This document shows, one piece after another, positions 7,945-16,838 of a stretch of 64,000 nucleotides of DNA (within the stretch, counting starts at the first letter, position 1; every line of letters begins with the position of its first letter). The stretch spans positions 289,438-353,437 of the forward strand of contig NZ_BCMJ01000001.1 of assembly GCF_002583405.1 (NCBI RefSeq). The letters run 5' to 3'. The notes beneath the pieces were generated by a model. That model was not told where the DNA came from, did no database searches, and was given only the letters and a program-made list of their open reading frames with translations. Source of the stretch: Secundilactobacillus silagincola. GTDB lineage: Bacteria > Bacillota > Bacilli > Lactobacillales > Lactobacillaceae. The position numbers were made by a program, and so were the translations under genes.

Positions 7945-9279
7945 TTAAACTTCTGTTTTTATTTCTGGATTACAAATCAATAACACAATTGCTTGTCTCA
8001 TTAATATCCTAAACTTCGTCAAATCTTTTGCCGCACTAACATAGGAATCAAAGGCATTTTCTTTAACCCCATGCACAAAGTAGTCACGATCATTTACAAT
8101 TTTGACTAATAGCGACTCAACATCATAATGGGCTATTCCAAAATAATTATAAATAAGTTCTTGCGGATTATCTATCACATCCATAAGCATCTTTAATTTC
8201 TCAATTGAACTACTTTTTTTATTACCATTGCTATATCTTGCATCTCTATAATAAGTGTCTACACCGGATACTAAAGTCACAATTGCAGTTGAGACAGGTA
8301 CATTAAACTGACCTACCAAAAGATAATTCTGCATTAGACTTTGTAGCTTGTCGTCCTGGAAAAAATTTGTCAGGATAGAGTGAAAGTTATCCCTTATTTC
8401 TTTAAACACGTTACTAAATCCAACATCTTTTTCCCCCAGTTCCGGTAAAAAAGATTGTATTATATTCCAATTTTCTCTTTCATCTTTGGGTAAAAGGCGT
8501 AAATTACCCTCCAAATTAGCTTTCAAGGACTTATCTGCATTTAACTCTATCTTATTTATTCCGGTACCTTTGTCAGTTAAAATTTGTATCAAATTTCTAA
8601 GTTGCAAAATTAAACGGTATACAAATTCTCGACTTTTATATTTTCTAAATTTGAATACTATATCTAGTATTTCATGCTTCTGTGAACTGTCTATAGTTGA
8701 ATTTTCTTTGTAGCTACTAACCACATACATAGAAAATCTTTGCTGCTCAAATTCTAAATTTGTATACCTTAATTCATGACACCTTTCATCAACAAGACTT
8801 GTAATACCGAAAAAATAAAATGCGTGGTCTATATTCACTTTAGCCCTATATATTTTTTCCTTAAGCATAAATTGAGTAGCTATTGAAAAGTTGTTAATTT
8901 CCCACTTCGAAATTGACCCATACGAAATTGAATTATAAGAATTTCCTGGTGCTATCTCTTCAATATTATAAAATTCACGAATTATGAATTGTCTCCTTCC
9001 ATCCCAAGTTGTAGCATACCAAGGATGTTTTTCATGAAACGCTTTTTTACTACTTAAATCTGTATAAATTGGTTTCTCATCTAGTAGTTTCTCCTTTTCA
9101 GGCTGACTAGATAAGTTTAAAATTGTTTTTCCATTTTTTCTTGAAATAATTCCAGCATATCTGTCTTCACGAGCTATGCCTTTAATTCCTTTAAAATCAG
9201 TAAGTTTAAGTCCTAAAAAAATAGGTATTTCAAAATCTTGACGCATATTGAGATCCATTAGATCATTTGTTTTAGTCAT
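7945..9279 (-). CDS. ApeA-like HEPN-domain anti-phage protein
   Basis: 444 aa. The C-terminal domain contains NDRDYFVHG, that is the R-x4-H motif of HEPN ribonucleases (Arg398, His403), preceded by 'YYRDARYSNG..SSSIEKLKMLMDVIDNP', the arrangement I associate with ApeA-type HEPN proteins. The N-terminal 250 residues are a beta-rich region (IPIFLGLKLTDFKGIKGI, 'ATTWDGRRQFIIREF') resembling the ApeA N-terminal domain. ApeA proteins are single-gene abortive-infection systems thought to cleave RNA when triggered by phage. The gene is clearly more AT-rich than the core genes around it, stands alone, lies next to a pseudogene, and separates the secreted protein from rlmH, all consistent with horizontal gain. 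Family placement is from motif and architecture only. Confidence 0.65.
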   Translation of the reverse strand: MTKTNDLMDLNMRQDFEIPIFLGLKLTDFKGIKGIAREDRYAGIISRKNGKTILNLSSQPEKEKLLDEKPIYTDLSSKKAFHEKHPWYATTWDGRRQFIIREFYNIEEIAPGNSYNSISYGSISKWEINNFSIATQFMLKEKIYRAKVNIDHAFYFFGITSLVDERCHELRYTNLEFEQQRFSMYVVSSYKENSTIDSSQKHEILDIVFKFRKYKSREFVYRLILQLRNLIQILTDKGTGINKIELNADKSLKANLEGNLRLLPKDERENWNIIQSFLPELGEKDVGFSNVFKEIRDNFHSILTNFFQDDKLQSLMQNYLLVGQFNVPVSTAIVTLVSGVDTYYRDARYSNGNKKSSSIEKLKMLMDVIDNPQELIYNYFGIAHYDVESLLVKIVNDRDYFVHGVKENAFDSYVSAAKDLTKFRILMRQAIVLLICNPEIKTEV

Positions 9280-9368
9280 ATTACATCCACCCTAAAATAT
9301 TTCGAGAACAGCTTTTTTATTAAGTTCTATAAATTAAAACCATCTAATAACGGTTAATTCCCACTTTA

Positions 9369-9848
9369 TCACTTATGATACGGACTGCCCTCATTAATCA
9401 TAAACGCCCGGTAAATCTGCTCGGTCAACACTAACCGCATTAACTGGTGAGGTAGCGTGAACCGCCCAAAGGAAATCTGCGTATCCGCTCGTTTCAAGAC
9501 TTCTGGCGCTAATCCCAGTGAGCCACCGATCACAAAGGTAATATCAGAATGGCCGTAAGTAGTCAGGTCCTTGATTTCCTTAGCGAATTCCTCCGATGAG
9601 CGTTCTTTCCCCAAAATAGCCAACGCATAAACGTATTCTCGGTCTTTAATCTTGGAAAGAATCCGTTCGCCCTCTTTTTCCATGACTTGTTCCATCTCTG
9701 CGTCACTTAAACTTTCTGGCGCTTTTTCGTCTGGCACTTCCACAATTTCAAATTTGCAAAACCGCGACAGCCGTTTAGCGTATTCGGCAATTCCCTGTTT
9801 AAAATACTTCTCTTTTAATTTACCAACAACTACCAGTTTAATGTTCAT
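9369..9848 (-). CDS. rlmH: 23S rRNA (pseudouridine1915-N3)-methyltransferase RlmH
   Basis: 159 aa, the standard length. It is a SPOUT methyltransferase that methylates pseudouridine 1915 in helix 69 of 23S rRNA, acting as a homodimer on the 70S ribosome. Signatures are [23 protein letters not shown] at the N-terminus, [29 protein letters not shown] (the SAM-binding knot), and the C-terminal [20 protein letters not shown] with ending EGSPYHK. In this family it regularly ends the walRK-htrA neighbourhood, as here. The upstream region is packed with DnaA boxes, so its transcription may respond to DnaA, an inference. Confidence 0.97.
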   Translation of the reverse strand: MNIKLVVVGKLKEKYFKQGIAEYAKRLSRFCKFEIVEVPDEKAPESLSDAEMEQVMEKEGERILSKIKDREYVYALAILGKERSSEEFAKEIKDLTTYGHSDITFVIGGSLGLAPEVLKRADTQISFGRFTLPHQLMRLVLTEQIYRAFMINEGSPYHK

Positions 9849-9868
9849 AACTTTCCCCTCATTTTAAG

Positions 9869-10258
9869 TTGTCCACAAAGTTATCCACAACCTGTTTTGT
9901 GCTTAATTTGAATCTTTGTGGACAAATTTTCGCTTGCTAACAACGAATATTCATTTTCATTGCATCGTACTTTATCGCTCTTATTGTACCAATGTAAACG
10001 CCGTCATAGCAACGTTTTATTAAAATTTAGTTAGCGATGTTTTCAAGTTATCCACAGCCTGTTAATAGTTTTTAGGAAACGCCTGGAGAAAATCAGTGAT
10101 TACGGTGTTTCCATCCATTTAAATGTTATCCACAAAGTTATCCACAGTTTCTTGTGGATTACTCACACTTCCGAATTTTCCACAAGGATAACGCTTTCCT
10201 TATTCGACTGTGTCTTCCTTGCGTTCCCATTACTATGTATTTATCCACTTGTGTATAA
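9869..10258. promoter_or_regulatory. DnaA-box cluster between rlmH and htrA
   Basis: Ten consensus or near-consensus DnaA boxes lie within 390 bp. TTATCCACA occurs perfectly at 9881, 10048, 10126 and 10138. Variants are TTGTCCACA (9869, and reverse at 9917), TAATCCACA (reverse, 10153), TTTTCCACA (10176), TTATCCACT (10241) and TTATACACA (reverse, 10250). Two pairs are spaced 12 bp start to start, as expected for cooperative binding. The region is non-coding and about 46 kb from dnaA. It may titrate DnaA or let DnaA regulate rlmH. Confidence 0.8.
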
Positions 10259-10287
10259 CTCGAACATTCGTCTTTTTCAATATAACT

Positions 10288-10326
10288 GAAAAGGCTGAAA
10301 CCCGCAAAACAGGTTTCAGCCTTTTC
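10288..10326 (-). terminator. htrA terminator
   Basis: A perfect 15-bp stem (GAAAAGGCTGAAACC and its complement at 10312-10326) with a 9-nt loop, 23 bp after the htrA stop. Confidence 0.85.
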
Positions 10327-10348
10327 TTCACATACACTATTTTTCTGA

Positions 10349-11623
10349 TTATTGATTCAATTGTGACGTTGTTTCAGTCAATTTTACTTTAGCGGTCTTC
10401 TGATTACCATTGTGGTAATACGTTACCGTAACCGTATCGTTGACCTTGTACTTATACAATAGATCTCTCAACGTTGAATTCGTACTGATCTTCTTGCCAT
10501 CTAAGGCGGTAATCACATCGTATTTCTCGAGCCCAGCACGGCCAGCTGGTGTTGAAGAACCTGGTTTCTCCATAATGACAACCCCGTTTTCCACACTGGA
10601 TGGTAACTTCAAGATCGATTTTTGCTGTGTCTTTGAAATTTCTGACAAATCAACGTACTTGATACCTAACGCTGGACGAACGATCTTACCGTTCTTGATC
10701 AGCTGATTGATTACGGAAACCACTTCGTTACTTGGGATAGCAAAGCCCATTCCCTCAACGCTGGTTCCTGTACCACTGCTAGCAAGCTTCATGGAATTGA
10801 TTCCGACCACTTGGCCAGCAAGGTTAATCAGCGGACCACCTGAGTTTCCAGGGTTGATAGCAGCATCCGTTTGAATGACGGTTGCGTTACCAGTCTGCTG
10901 GTTGGTCGTCTCATCCGTTGTGGCCACGGTCCGCTTCTTAGCTGAAATAATCCCTTCAGTTAGTGAAGTAGCATATTGTGAACCCAGTGGAGAGCCGATT
11001 GCCAAAGCGGTTTCGCCGACCTTAATGTTATCCGAGTTACCAAATGTGGCAACTTTAGAAACATCCGCGCTATTAACCTTCAATACGGCCAAATCAGTCA
11101 CTGCATCTTTACCAACTAACTTAGCATCAATTTTCTTACCGTTACTTAAAATCACTTCAAGTGCGTTAGAACCGGAAACCACGTGATTGTTAGTCACGAT
11201 ATAAGCACTGTTTCCAGCCTTTTTATAAATCACACCTGAGCCCTCTGAACTGGCCTGCAGACTACCGCTAGACGATGAGTCACTGCTTGAATCGCTGCCT
11301 CCCAAAATACCATTTAAAGTATTGGACGACTGATTTTCTTTTTGCAGATTAATGACTGAAACCACTGAATCCTTCACGTTTGAGAAGGCTTTAGAAGCCT
11401 GTGAACTGACATTCACCTTCATATTGCTAGTTGAGGCAGTCCCAGATTTGTTGGAGCCGGCTGGAACAGACGTTGTATCGCGATTACTGATGTAATTAGC
11501 ACCACCGTACGCAATACCACCACCAAGTAAGCCTGCTACCAACGCCGTTACAGCAACCTTAATAAGCAGTCCCCGGTTATTATTTGATCCTGGTTTTTGT
11601 TGATTATCCATACTTCCGCGCAA
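10349..11623 (-). CDS. htrA: Membrane-anchored serine protease HtrA (DegP/DegQ family)
   Basis: 424 aa. A short cytoplasmic N-terminus is followed by one membrane segment (about residues 22-42), an Asn/Ser-rich linker, a trypsin-like domain and one C-terminal PDZ domain. The catalytic triad is visible as VTNNHVVSG (His147), TDLAVLKV (Asp177) and NPGNSGGPL (Ser261). HtrA degrades misfolded exported proteins at the outer face of the membrane and is heat- or envelope-stress-induced in related bacteria. Start choice is uncertain: TTG 11623 is 10 bp from an AAGGAGG site, whereas ATG 11611 is 22 bp away but a small CGCG hairpin between could bring it closer. It is the last gene of the wal region and ends at a strong terminator. 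Confidence 0.93.
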   Translation of the reverse strand: MRGSMDNQQKPGSNNNRGLLIKVAVTALVAGLLGGGIAYGGANYISNRDTTSVPAGSNKSGTASTSNMKVNVSSQASKAFSNVKDSVVSVINLQKENQSSNTLNGILGGSDSSSDSSSSGSLQASSEGSGVIYKKAGNSAYIVTNNHVVSGSNALEVILSNGKKIDAKLVGKDAVTDLAVLKVNSADVSKVATFGNSDNIKVGETALAIGSPLGSQYATSLTEGIISAKKRTVATTDETTNQQTGNATVIQTDAAINPGNSGGPLINLAGQVVGINSMKLASSGTGTSVEGMGFAIPSNEVVSVINQLIKNGKIVRPALGIKYVDLSEISKTQQKSILKLPSSVENGVVIMEKPGSSTPAGRAGLEKYDVITALDGKKISTNSTLRDLLYKYKVNDTVTVTYYHNGNQKTAKVKLTETTSQLNQ

Positions 11624-11683
11624 ATCGCGCTTCCCTCCTTGTATGTCATCACAATTTAGGCAAAGTGATGAACGCAGTTATTT

Positions 11684-11707
11684 AGGTTGTGACGCAACCC
11701 CTAAACT
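11684..11707. promoter_or_regulatory. Inverted repeat in the htrA leader
   Basis: TTTAGGTTG and CAACCCCTAAA flank a 5-bp centre, giving an imperfect repeat about 60-85 bp upstream of the htrA start. It could be a stress-regulator operator or an mRNA hairpin; I cannot assign a regulator. Confidence 0.3.
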
Positions 11708-11813
11708 TGATCAACCTACTGACTTATGCATATATTGTATCGATGAGATGTGAAATTTGTTTGAATCTTTACTCGTAAAAAGGATAAGATTTTTCTAAAG
11801 ATTTATTAAGCAA

Positions 11814-12623
11814 CTAAAGGGTGACTAAGCCGCTAGCCTTTTCCGGATCCGTATCCAAAATTTTAAAATCGTGATTAACACCAAAATCATGGTCTTCCAT
11901 GATTGAAGCAACGGTAAGATGGGCCAGTGATTTCATGTTATTTTCCTGACTGAGATGACCGAGGAAAATTCGCTTAGTGTGGTTACCCAAAACGTCCATC
12001 ATCACATCAGCACCGTCTTCATTACTTAAATGACCCGTATCGCTTAGAATTCGTTGTTTGAGTGGCCATGAATAACTGCCCATCCGCAACATTTCGACGT
12101 CATGGTTGCACTCCATTAAGTAAGCATCCGCATCTTTGATCACACCCTCGACATGATCTGAAACATAACCGGTGTCCGTGAGTACCACAAAACTCTTGCC
12201 ACCGCTGTGAACGGCATAAAATTGCGGTTCAGCAGCATCGTGAGAGACTGTGAAGCTCTCAACGTCTAAGTCACCCATGCTTAGCACGGAATCAGGTGCA
12301 ATAATGTTCTTTTGTTCCGTGGGAATTTTACCGATTTTGCTAGCCATCGCATCCCAGGTTCCCTGGTTAGCGTATACGTCCATTCCGTAACGCCGTGCTA
12401 AAACCCCAACGCCTTTACGGTGATCTGAATGCTCATGCGTCACGAAAAGTGAATCCACATCACTCAAGTCGCGTCCGATAGACTGCATGAGATTTTCGAT
12501 TTTCTTACCACTTAAACCGGCATCGATTAAAATCTTGTGCTCAGCCGTTTCAACATACGTACAGTTTCCGGTACTGCCACTGGCTAACACACTGACCTTT
12601 AAGCTGTTATTTTGCTCTTGCAT
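11814..12623 (-). CDS. walJ: Metallo-beta-lactamase-fold exonuclease-like protein WalJ (YycJ/VicX)
   Basis: 269 aa, typical length. The N-terminus has LKVSVLASGSTGNCTYVE, followed by the metal-binding THEHSDH motif and later HDAAEP and LMECNHD; these define the WalJ branch of the metallo-beta-lactamase superfamily (putative 5'-3' DNA exonuclease linked to DNA mismatch repair and the cell-wall regulon). It lies downstream of walI and upstream of htrA on the same strand, the standard order in lactobacilli. A terminator-like hairpin at 12656 suggests that part of the wal operon transcription stops before it. Confidence 0.95.
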   Translation of the reverse strand: MQEQNNSLKVSVLASGSTGNCTYVETAEHKILIDAGLSGKKIENLMQSIGRDLSDVDSLFVTHEHSDHRKGVGVLARRYGMDVYANQGTWDAMASKIGKIPTEQKNIIAPDSVLSMGDLDVESFTVSHDAAEPQFYAVHSGGKSFVVLTDTGYVSDHVEGVIKDADAYLMECNHDVEMLRMGSYSWPLKQRILSDTGHLSNEDGADVMMDVLGNHTKRIFLGHLSQENNMKSLAHLTVASIMEDHDFGVNHDFKILDTDPEKASGLVTL

Positions 12624-12655
12624 AAACCGACCAACTTCCCTTTATTTATAAATAC

Positions 12656-12686
12656 AAAAACCCCGCCAACATGGTCATTGGTAGGG
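12656..12686 (-). terminator. Terminator between walI and walJ
   Basis: On the - strand CCCTACCAA pairs with TTGGCGGGG (one mismatch, one G-T) around an 8-nt loop, followed by TTTTTG. It would reduce read-through from walRKHI into walJ-htrA. Confidence 0.6.
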
Positions 12687-12790
12687 CCGTGAATAAACTT
12701 ATCCGTACTCACTTCTCAATGATTGTTCGTCGTTACTATTACAACGCATTTTACGCCTAAACGCAATCATTAAATATTGCTTGCAAGTGA

Positions 12791-13621
12791 CTATGTGAGT
12801 GTAAAAATTTCTGAATTAGCATTACTTGTTTGATTATTATCGCCAGTCTTGATGACTTCACCCGTGTAAGCATTCACTCGCTTCAAAATGGTGGAAGATG
12901 AATTGTTGAGCTTCACGGCAAATACCCAAGTTGGTAAAAAGACATATTGTCCACGAGCAGTTAAAAGTCTCGTGTAAGCTAAGTGAACCCAGGTTACTTT
13001 GGCACCGTTAGGAATCTCATTGTACTGGTACAGCCAAGTCAACGCTCGTTCTTCACTGATCGTCTTGGAAGCTTCCTTCAACATCTTAACACCTTCCAAG
13101 TAATTCTGGCTGTAACCAATAACCTGGTTCTTACCATTAAGATCAAAACGGATTTGACAATAGCGTGAATAAATTGGCTTCTGTGCAACCCGTTGCACAT
13201 AAATAATCTCACTCTTGCTAGATAATTGCTCACTGTAACTATAATGCTTGCCTTCAGCAATCAATCCAGGATCTGCAACCACTTTATCTAAAGTCTGTTT
13301 AACTGATCCATTAGTTAACTTAAGTGGCTGTTTAAATTCACTCACCAGTTCATCACCACTGAAACGAATATCCTGCTGCTGCAGTTCAGGTGCGTCCTGT
13401 CGCAAAGCGTTCCCGTTATTTCCTGAGAAATAATAGCCTTCATGCGTTTTGGTAGTCGGCTTACTATACGTAATTTGATCCTTCCGCATTTCCTCCAGAA
13501 TGTTGTTACTTCCTGAAGCAGTTGAATCACCAACGCTATTACGGTTATACGATAGAAATAAGAGCACATCCATAATGATAAAAATCACCAAGAAAATTGA
13601 CTGAATGCGTTTAAAATTCAC
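12791..13621 (-). CDS. walI: WalK-associated regulatory membrane protein WalI (YycI)
   Basis: 276 aa with a single N-terminal membrane segment (MNFKRIQSIFLVIFIIMDVLLFLSY) and an extracytoplasmic domain ending with a two-component-regulator-propeptide-like fold ('GAKVTWVHLAYTR..YVFLPTWVFAVKLN..YTGEVIKTGD'). In B. subtilis YycI and YycH form a membrane complex that restrains WalK; in other Firmicutes they can activate it. The gene is 16 bp downstream of walH and co-transcribed with walRKH. Length and position are normal. Confidence 0.92.
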   Translation of the reverse strand: MNFKRIQSIFLVIFIIMDVLLFLSYNRNSVGDSTASGSNNILEEMRKDQITYSKPTTKTHEGYYFSGNNGNALRQDAPELQQQDIRFSGDELVSEFKQPLKLTNGSVKQTLDKVVADPGLIAEGKHYSYSEQLSSKSEIIYVQRVAQKPIYSRYCQIRFDLNGKNQVIGYSQNYLEGVKMLKEASKTISEERALTWLYQYNEIPNGAKVTWVHLAYTRLLTARGQYVFLPTWVFAVKLNNSSSTILKRVNAYTGEVIKTGDNNQTSNANSEIFTLT

Positions 13622-13637
13622 GTCCGGCTACCCCCTT

Positions 13638-14936
13638 TCACTGTTGACCGATCAGTTTGCGATAATTTTCCCACTGATTACCGATCTTAACGTACCACGT
13701 TGGTGATAAATCAACGACCTTGGGTAGCGACTTATCACGAACCCACTCATAACCTAACTCAATGCCTTGAATCTTGCTTTCGTGAGTACCAGCTGCCTCA
13801 AGTTGTTTGATAAGCTCATTAGTCGACATGATTGTGGCCGAACTTTGCACTGGTGGAATCGGCACCTGCAAACTGTCCAGTGAAAACTTCATTCGGTACG
13901 AAGATTGGTCCAGTACTTTCATCTGAATCGCACCAAAGTCACTTTGATCAAAGACTGGCACCCCACCGGCGTATGTTCGGAAAACAGCGGTATCGCTTCC
14001 TGAATCATAGGAATAAAAACGAACACTATCCAATGGCATTCCTACCATCACTAACTGTTCATAAATACCGTTCATTGTTTGTAAGAAACTATTACTCTTA
14101 ATCTGAGCATTATAGTTAGTGAAGTTAACAGTATCCGTTGATTCATCAACCGTCATATGCCGGAAACCGTGATCATCATAATCGGTGCTATTTTTGTGCC
14201 GCTTGATTTGAACGTTACTGTTAGAATTGGTCGTCATAATCCGGTTAGCATAATAATCTTGCGTCTGCTGCGATAACTGATAACTATAAGTTCGTAGCTT
14301 AACATTATGAGGGTAGTTTAAAATCACTTTGCCATTAAGTAATTTAAAAGTGACCTGGTGCTTAACCATTTTATCCGCCAAAACATGACGTAGCTTATCC
14401 GAACGATTATTCTTAAGGGTCACTCGAACAATTCGATAACCCTGATCGTTCAACAAATAAAGGTGATTGGGATCATTGAGCAGGAACTGCATTCGGTTGA
14501 ACTTTTGATTCGGCACTTTCAACTGATTATTGAACGCCTTACGAAAGAAGTTAACTGAGATAGCAGAATTATAATTCATTAACACAGTCCCTTTTCGCTT
14601 TAACTGCGCGAGATAGGTTTTCGAATTCCCTTGACTGATACTTTTAGCTTTTTCAGCCGTAAAATGACTCATTCTATTACGTAAATCAGTTGCTACGTTA
14701 ACCCGATTATTAGTTAATAGTTCTTGTTTACCCGCAGCATTGGTTGAGATAATCTGTGATGGTAAGTAGATATCCTGAAAGGTTGTATTACTGGTACTAT
14801 CAGCGTTTTTAGTCACTTTCGTTCGACTGCTTAAGTTAGAGTGAGCCGGGTTGGTCCATATCATGCCTGAAAGACCTAAACTGACTAGCAATGCCGCCAC
14901 CAAACTCGTTGGCAGCCATAAATTTCTAAGCTTCAT
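13638..14936 (-). CDS. walH: WalK-associated regulatory protein WalH (YycH)
   Basis: 432 aa from ATG 14936, which overlaps the walK stop by 11 bp. The N-terminus MKLRNLWLPTSLVAALLVSLGLSGMIW is the single membrane anchor of the YycH family. The remainder is the extracytoplasmic domain with 'DDHGFRHMTVDESTDTVNFTN' and the C-terminal 'WVRDKSLPKVVDLSPTWYVKIGNQW' typical of YycH. A longer reading frame starts upstream but runs through the walK coding sequence; the overlapping ATG is preferred because it puts the membrane segment at the normal distance from the start. With WalI it modulates WalK activity. Confidence 0.9.
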   Translation of the reverse strand: MKLRNLWLPTSLVAALLVSLGLSGMIWTNPAHSNLSSRTKVTKNADSTSNTTFQDIYLPSQIISTNAAGKQELLTNNRVNVATDLRNRMSHFTAEKAKSISQGNSKTYLAQLKRKGTVLMNYNSAISVNFFRKAFNNQLKVPNQKFNRMQFLLNDPNHLYLLNDQGYRIVRVTLKNNRSDKLRHVLADKMVKHQVTFKLLNGKVILNYPHNVKLRTYSYQLSQQTQDYYANRIMTTNSNSNVQIKRHKNSTDYDDHGFRHMTVDESTDTVNFTNYNAQIKSNSFLQTMNGIYEQLVMVGMPLDSVRFYSYDSGSDTAVFRTYAGGVPVFDQSDFGAIQMKVLDQSSYRMKFSLDSLQVPIPPVQSSATIMSTNELIKQLEAAGTHESKIQGIELGYEWVRDKSLPKVVDLSPTWYVKIGNQWENYRKLIGQQ

Positions 14937-16800
14937 CCCAAAGATCATCCCCCTCATCGTAAGGTTCGTATGGCAGTGAAATATAGAAAGTAGAGCCATG
15001 TCCTTCGCGACTCTCTACCCAGATTTTACCGCCCAACGACTGGATAACCTCTTTGGAAATGGCTAAACCAAGTCCAGTACCGCCTTGTGCCCGCGAACGT
15101 GCCTTATCTACTCGGTAGAAACGATCGAAGACGTGTGGTATATCTGCTCGCGGAATTCCCAGTCCTTGATCAGCAATACTGATAATCACGTTATTATTTG
15201 TTTCAATTAAACGACAGGTAATCACACCGCCATCTGGCGAATACTTGATTGCATTGTTCATGATGTTATCGATCACCTGTGTAAAATGATCGGTATCAAT
15301 CTCAACCCATAAATCACGTTTAGTGAACTCTCGTTTAATCGTGTAATGCTTATCAGACCGGTCTTTCTGTTCATCGCTATCAATGATCATATCAAACCGA
15401 TTCAAAATGTAGTTATAGAGTTCATTTAAATTAACCAGCTCTAGATTAAGCTTTTGCGTACCCGAATCCATTCTTGAAAGTGTCAATAAGTCGTTGATCA
15501 TGCGAATCATACGATCCGTTTCTTCCTGTGTCACTTTCAAAAACTTCGGTGCAATCTTAGGATCTTTCCAAGCACCATCGGATAAGGCTTCCACGTACGA
15601 CCGAACGCTGGTCAATGGTGTCCGTAATTCATGAGACACGTTTGAAACGAATTCTTTTCTATCTTGATCAATCTTTTGCTGTTCAGTCACATCGTGCAAT
15701 ACGCATGCTAAACCGCTAATAAACCCAGATTCACGCTGAATCAGCGAGAAGTACGCCTGCAGGATCAAATCGTGGTCATCGGTGGAAAAATCCAGCATAA
15801 TTTCATCTGGATCCTCCAGCAAATCACGCAAGGTATATTGCTTACGGATATTCAAAATATCTAGAATCGATTGTCCAATGGCCTGATCAGAGTCCACGTC
15901 CAAGAATTCTACCGCTGTTTCGTTAATAATCGTGACGTTACCGCGACGATCGGTGGCGATAACCCCGTCAGTCATATGTGCCAAAACAGAATTCAGCCGT
16001 CGTCGCTCAGACTCAGTGGACTCTTGGGCCTCTTCCACACGAACAGAAAGGTTATTAACCGCACTGGCTAACTGACCCAACTCGTCGTTTCCGTATACCT
16101 GAACCTGCCCAGAATAGTCTCCTCGGGCAATTCGTTGCGTTTGTTCCTTCATTTCGGTAATTGGGACGGTAATTGCCCGGGAAATAACGATTGATAGAAC
16201 AAGTCCCATGATAATAGCAATTACGGCCGCAACAAGGTATATGGCAGTAACTTTACTAATACTGTCATAGACACTTGCCAGGTTTGCACGAATGTACACA
16301 ACGCCAACGGAAGTACTGCTTCCGCTGCTTTGTTTCATCAGTGGTGTGACCTTAGTGTAATAATATTGATTTGTCGACGAATCAAACGTCGTCGTTTCAC
16401 TTCCGGCACTGTTATTATAAATGACCTTTTTAACGGTGTCGTCCGTCGTTTTTTGCCCAACGATCTGTTGATTATTGGCCTCATTTGTTCCCCGAATGGT
16501 GCCTTTATTATCAATAACAAGGATTTGTGCATTCGCCGTGCTAGGAATATTTGCATCAGACAGAAGAATGCGAATCTGTCTGTTAGAAGCGTTTGTATTT
16601 GATCGTGACAGCTGGGTCGTTAAGTTCGTACTGACGTAGCGCTGCAGTGAAATTTGGCTCTTAAATTGCCGCAAATTCTGCGTCTCCAGCTGCTGTACAA
16701 AAACGGCGCCGACAATTTCCAATGTAATAATGAGCATCATCGCGAATACGAACGCGATTTTGAATTGTATCGAATGATACCATTTAATTTTTCGTTTCAC
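14926..16800 (-). CDS. walK: Essential sensor histidine kinase WalK (VicK/YycG)
   Basis: 624 aa, full length. Order: membrane segment 1 (about 13-33), extracytoplasmic sensor domain (about 34-182), membrane segment 2 (about 183-205), HAMP (about 206-258), PAS (about 262-370), HisKA with VSNVSHELRTPLTSVRSY (phospho-acceptor His390) and HATPase_c with the N box DNIMNNAIKYSPDGG, GLGIP and GGTGLGLAI. It autophosphorylates and passes phosphate to WalR to control wall hydrolases. Start is GTG 16800 with AAGGGG upstream. It is 38 bp after walR and overlaps walH, so it is translationally coupled. Confidence 0.97.
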   Translation of the reverse strand: MKRKIKWYHSIQFKIAFVFAMMLIITLEIVGAVFVQQLETQNLRQFKSQISLQRYVSTNLTTQLSRSNTNASNRQIRILLSDANIPSTANAQILVIDNKGTIRGTNEANNQQIVGQKTTDDTVKKVIYNNSAGSETTTFDSSTNQYYYTKVTPLMKQSSGSSTSVGVVYIRANLASVYDSISKVTAIYLVAAVIAIIMGLVLSIVISRAITVPITEMKEQTQRIARGDYSGQVQVYGNDELGQLASAVNNLSVRVEEAQESTESERRRLNSVLAHMTDGVIATDRRGNVTIINETAVEFLDVDSDQAIGQSILDILNIRKQYTLRDLLEDPDEIMLDFSTDDHDLILQAYFSLIQRESGFISGLACVLHDVTEQQKIDQDRKEFVSNVSHELRTPLTSVRSYVEALSDGAWKDPKIAPKFLKVTQEETDRMIRMINDLLTLSRMDSGTQKLNLELVNLNELYNYILNRFDMIIDSDEQKDRSDKHYTIKREFTKRDLWVEIDTDHFTQVIDNIMNNAIKYSPDGGVITCRLIETNNNVIISIADQGLGIPRADIPHVFDRFYRVDKARSRAQGGTGLGLAISKEVIQSLGGKIWVESREGHGSTFYISLPYEPYDEGDDLWDEA

Positions 16801-16838
16801 GCTACCGTTTACCCCTTAAACGCCTTGCACGCGTAATA

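Noticed and set aside
7945-9279. Toxin-antitoxin (HEPN/MNT) pair
   Set aside because: No adjacent nucleotidyltransferase or other small antitoxin gene on either side; the size fits a stand-alone ApeA-like protein better.
14926-14999. Longer walH frame starting inside walK
   Set aside because: It would put about 20 non-conserved residues before the membrane anchor; the ATG overlapping the walK stop fits the family.
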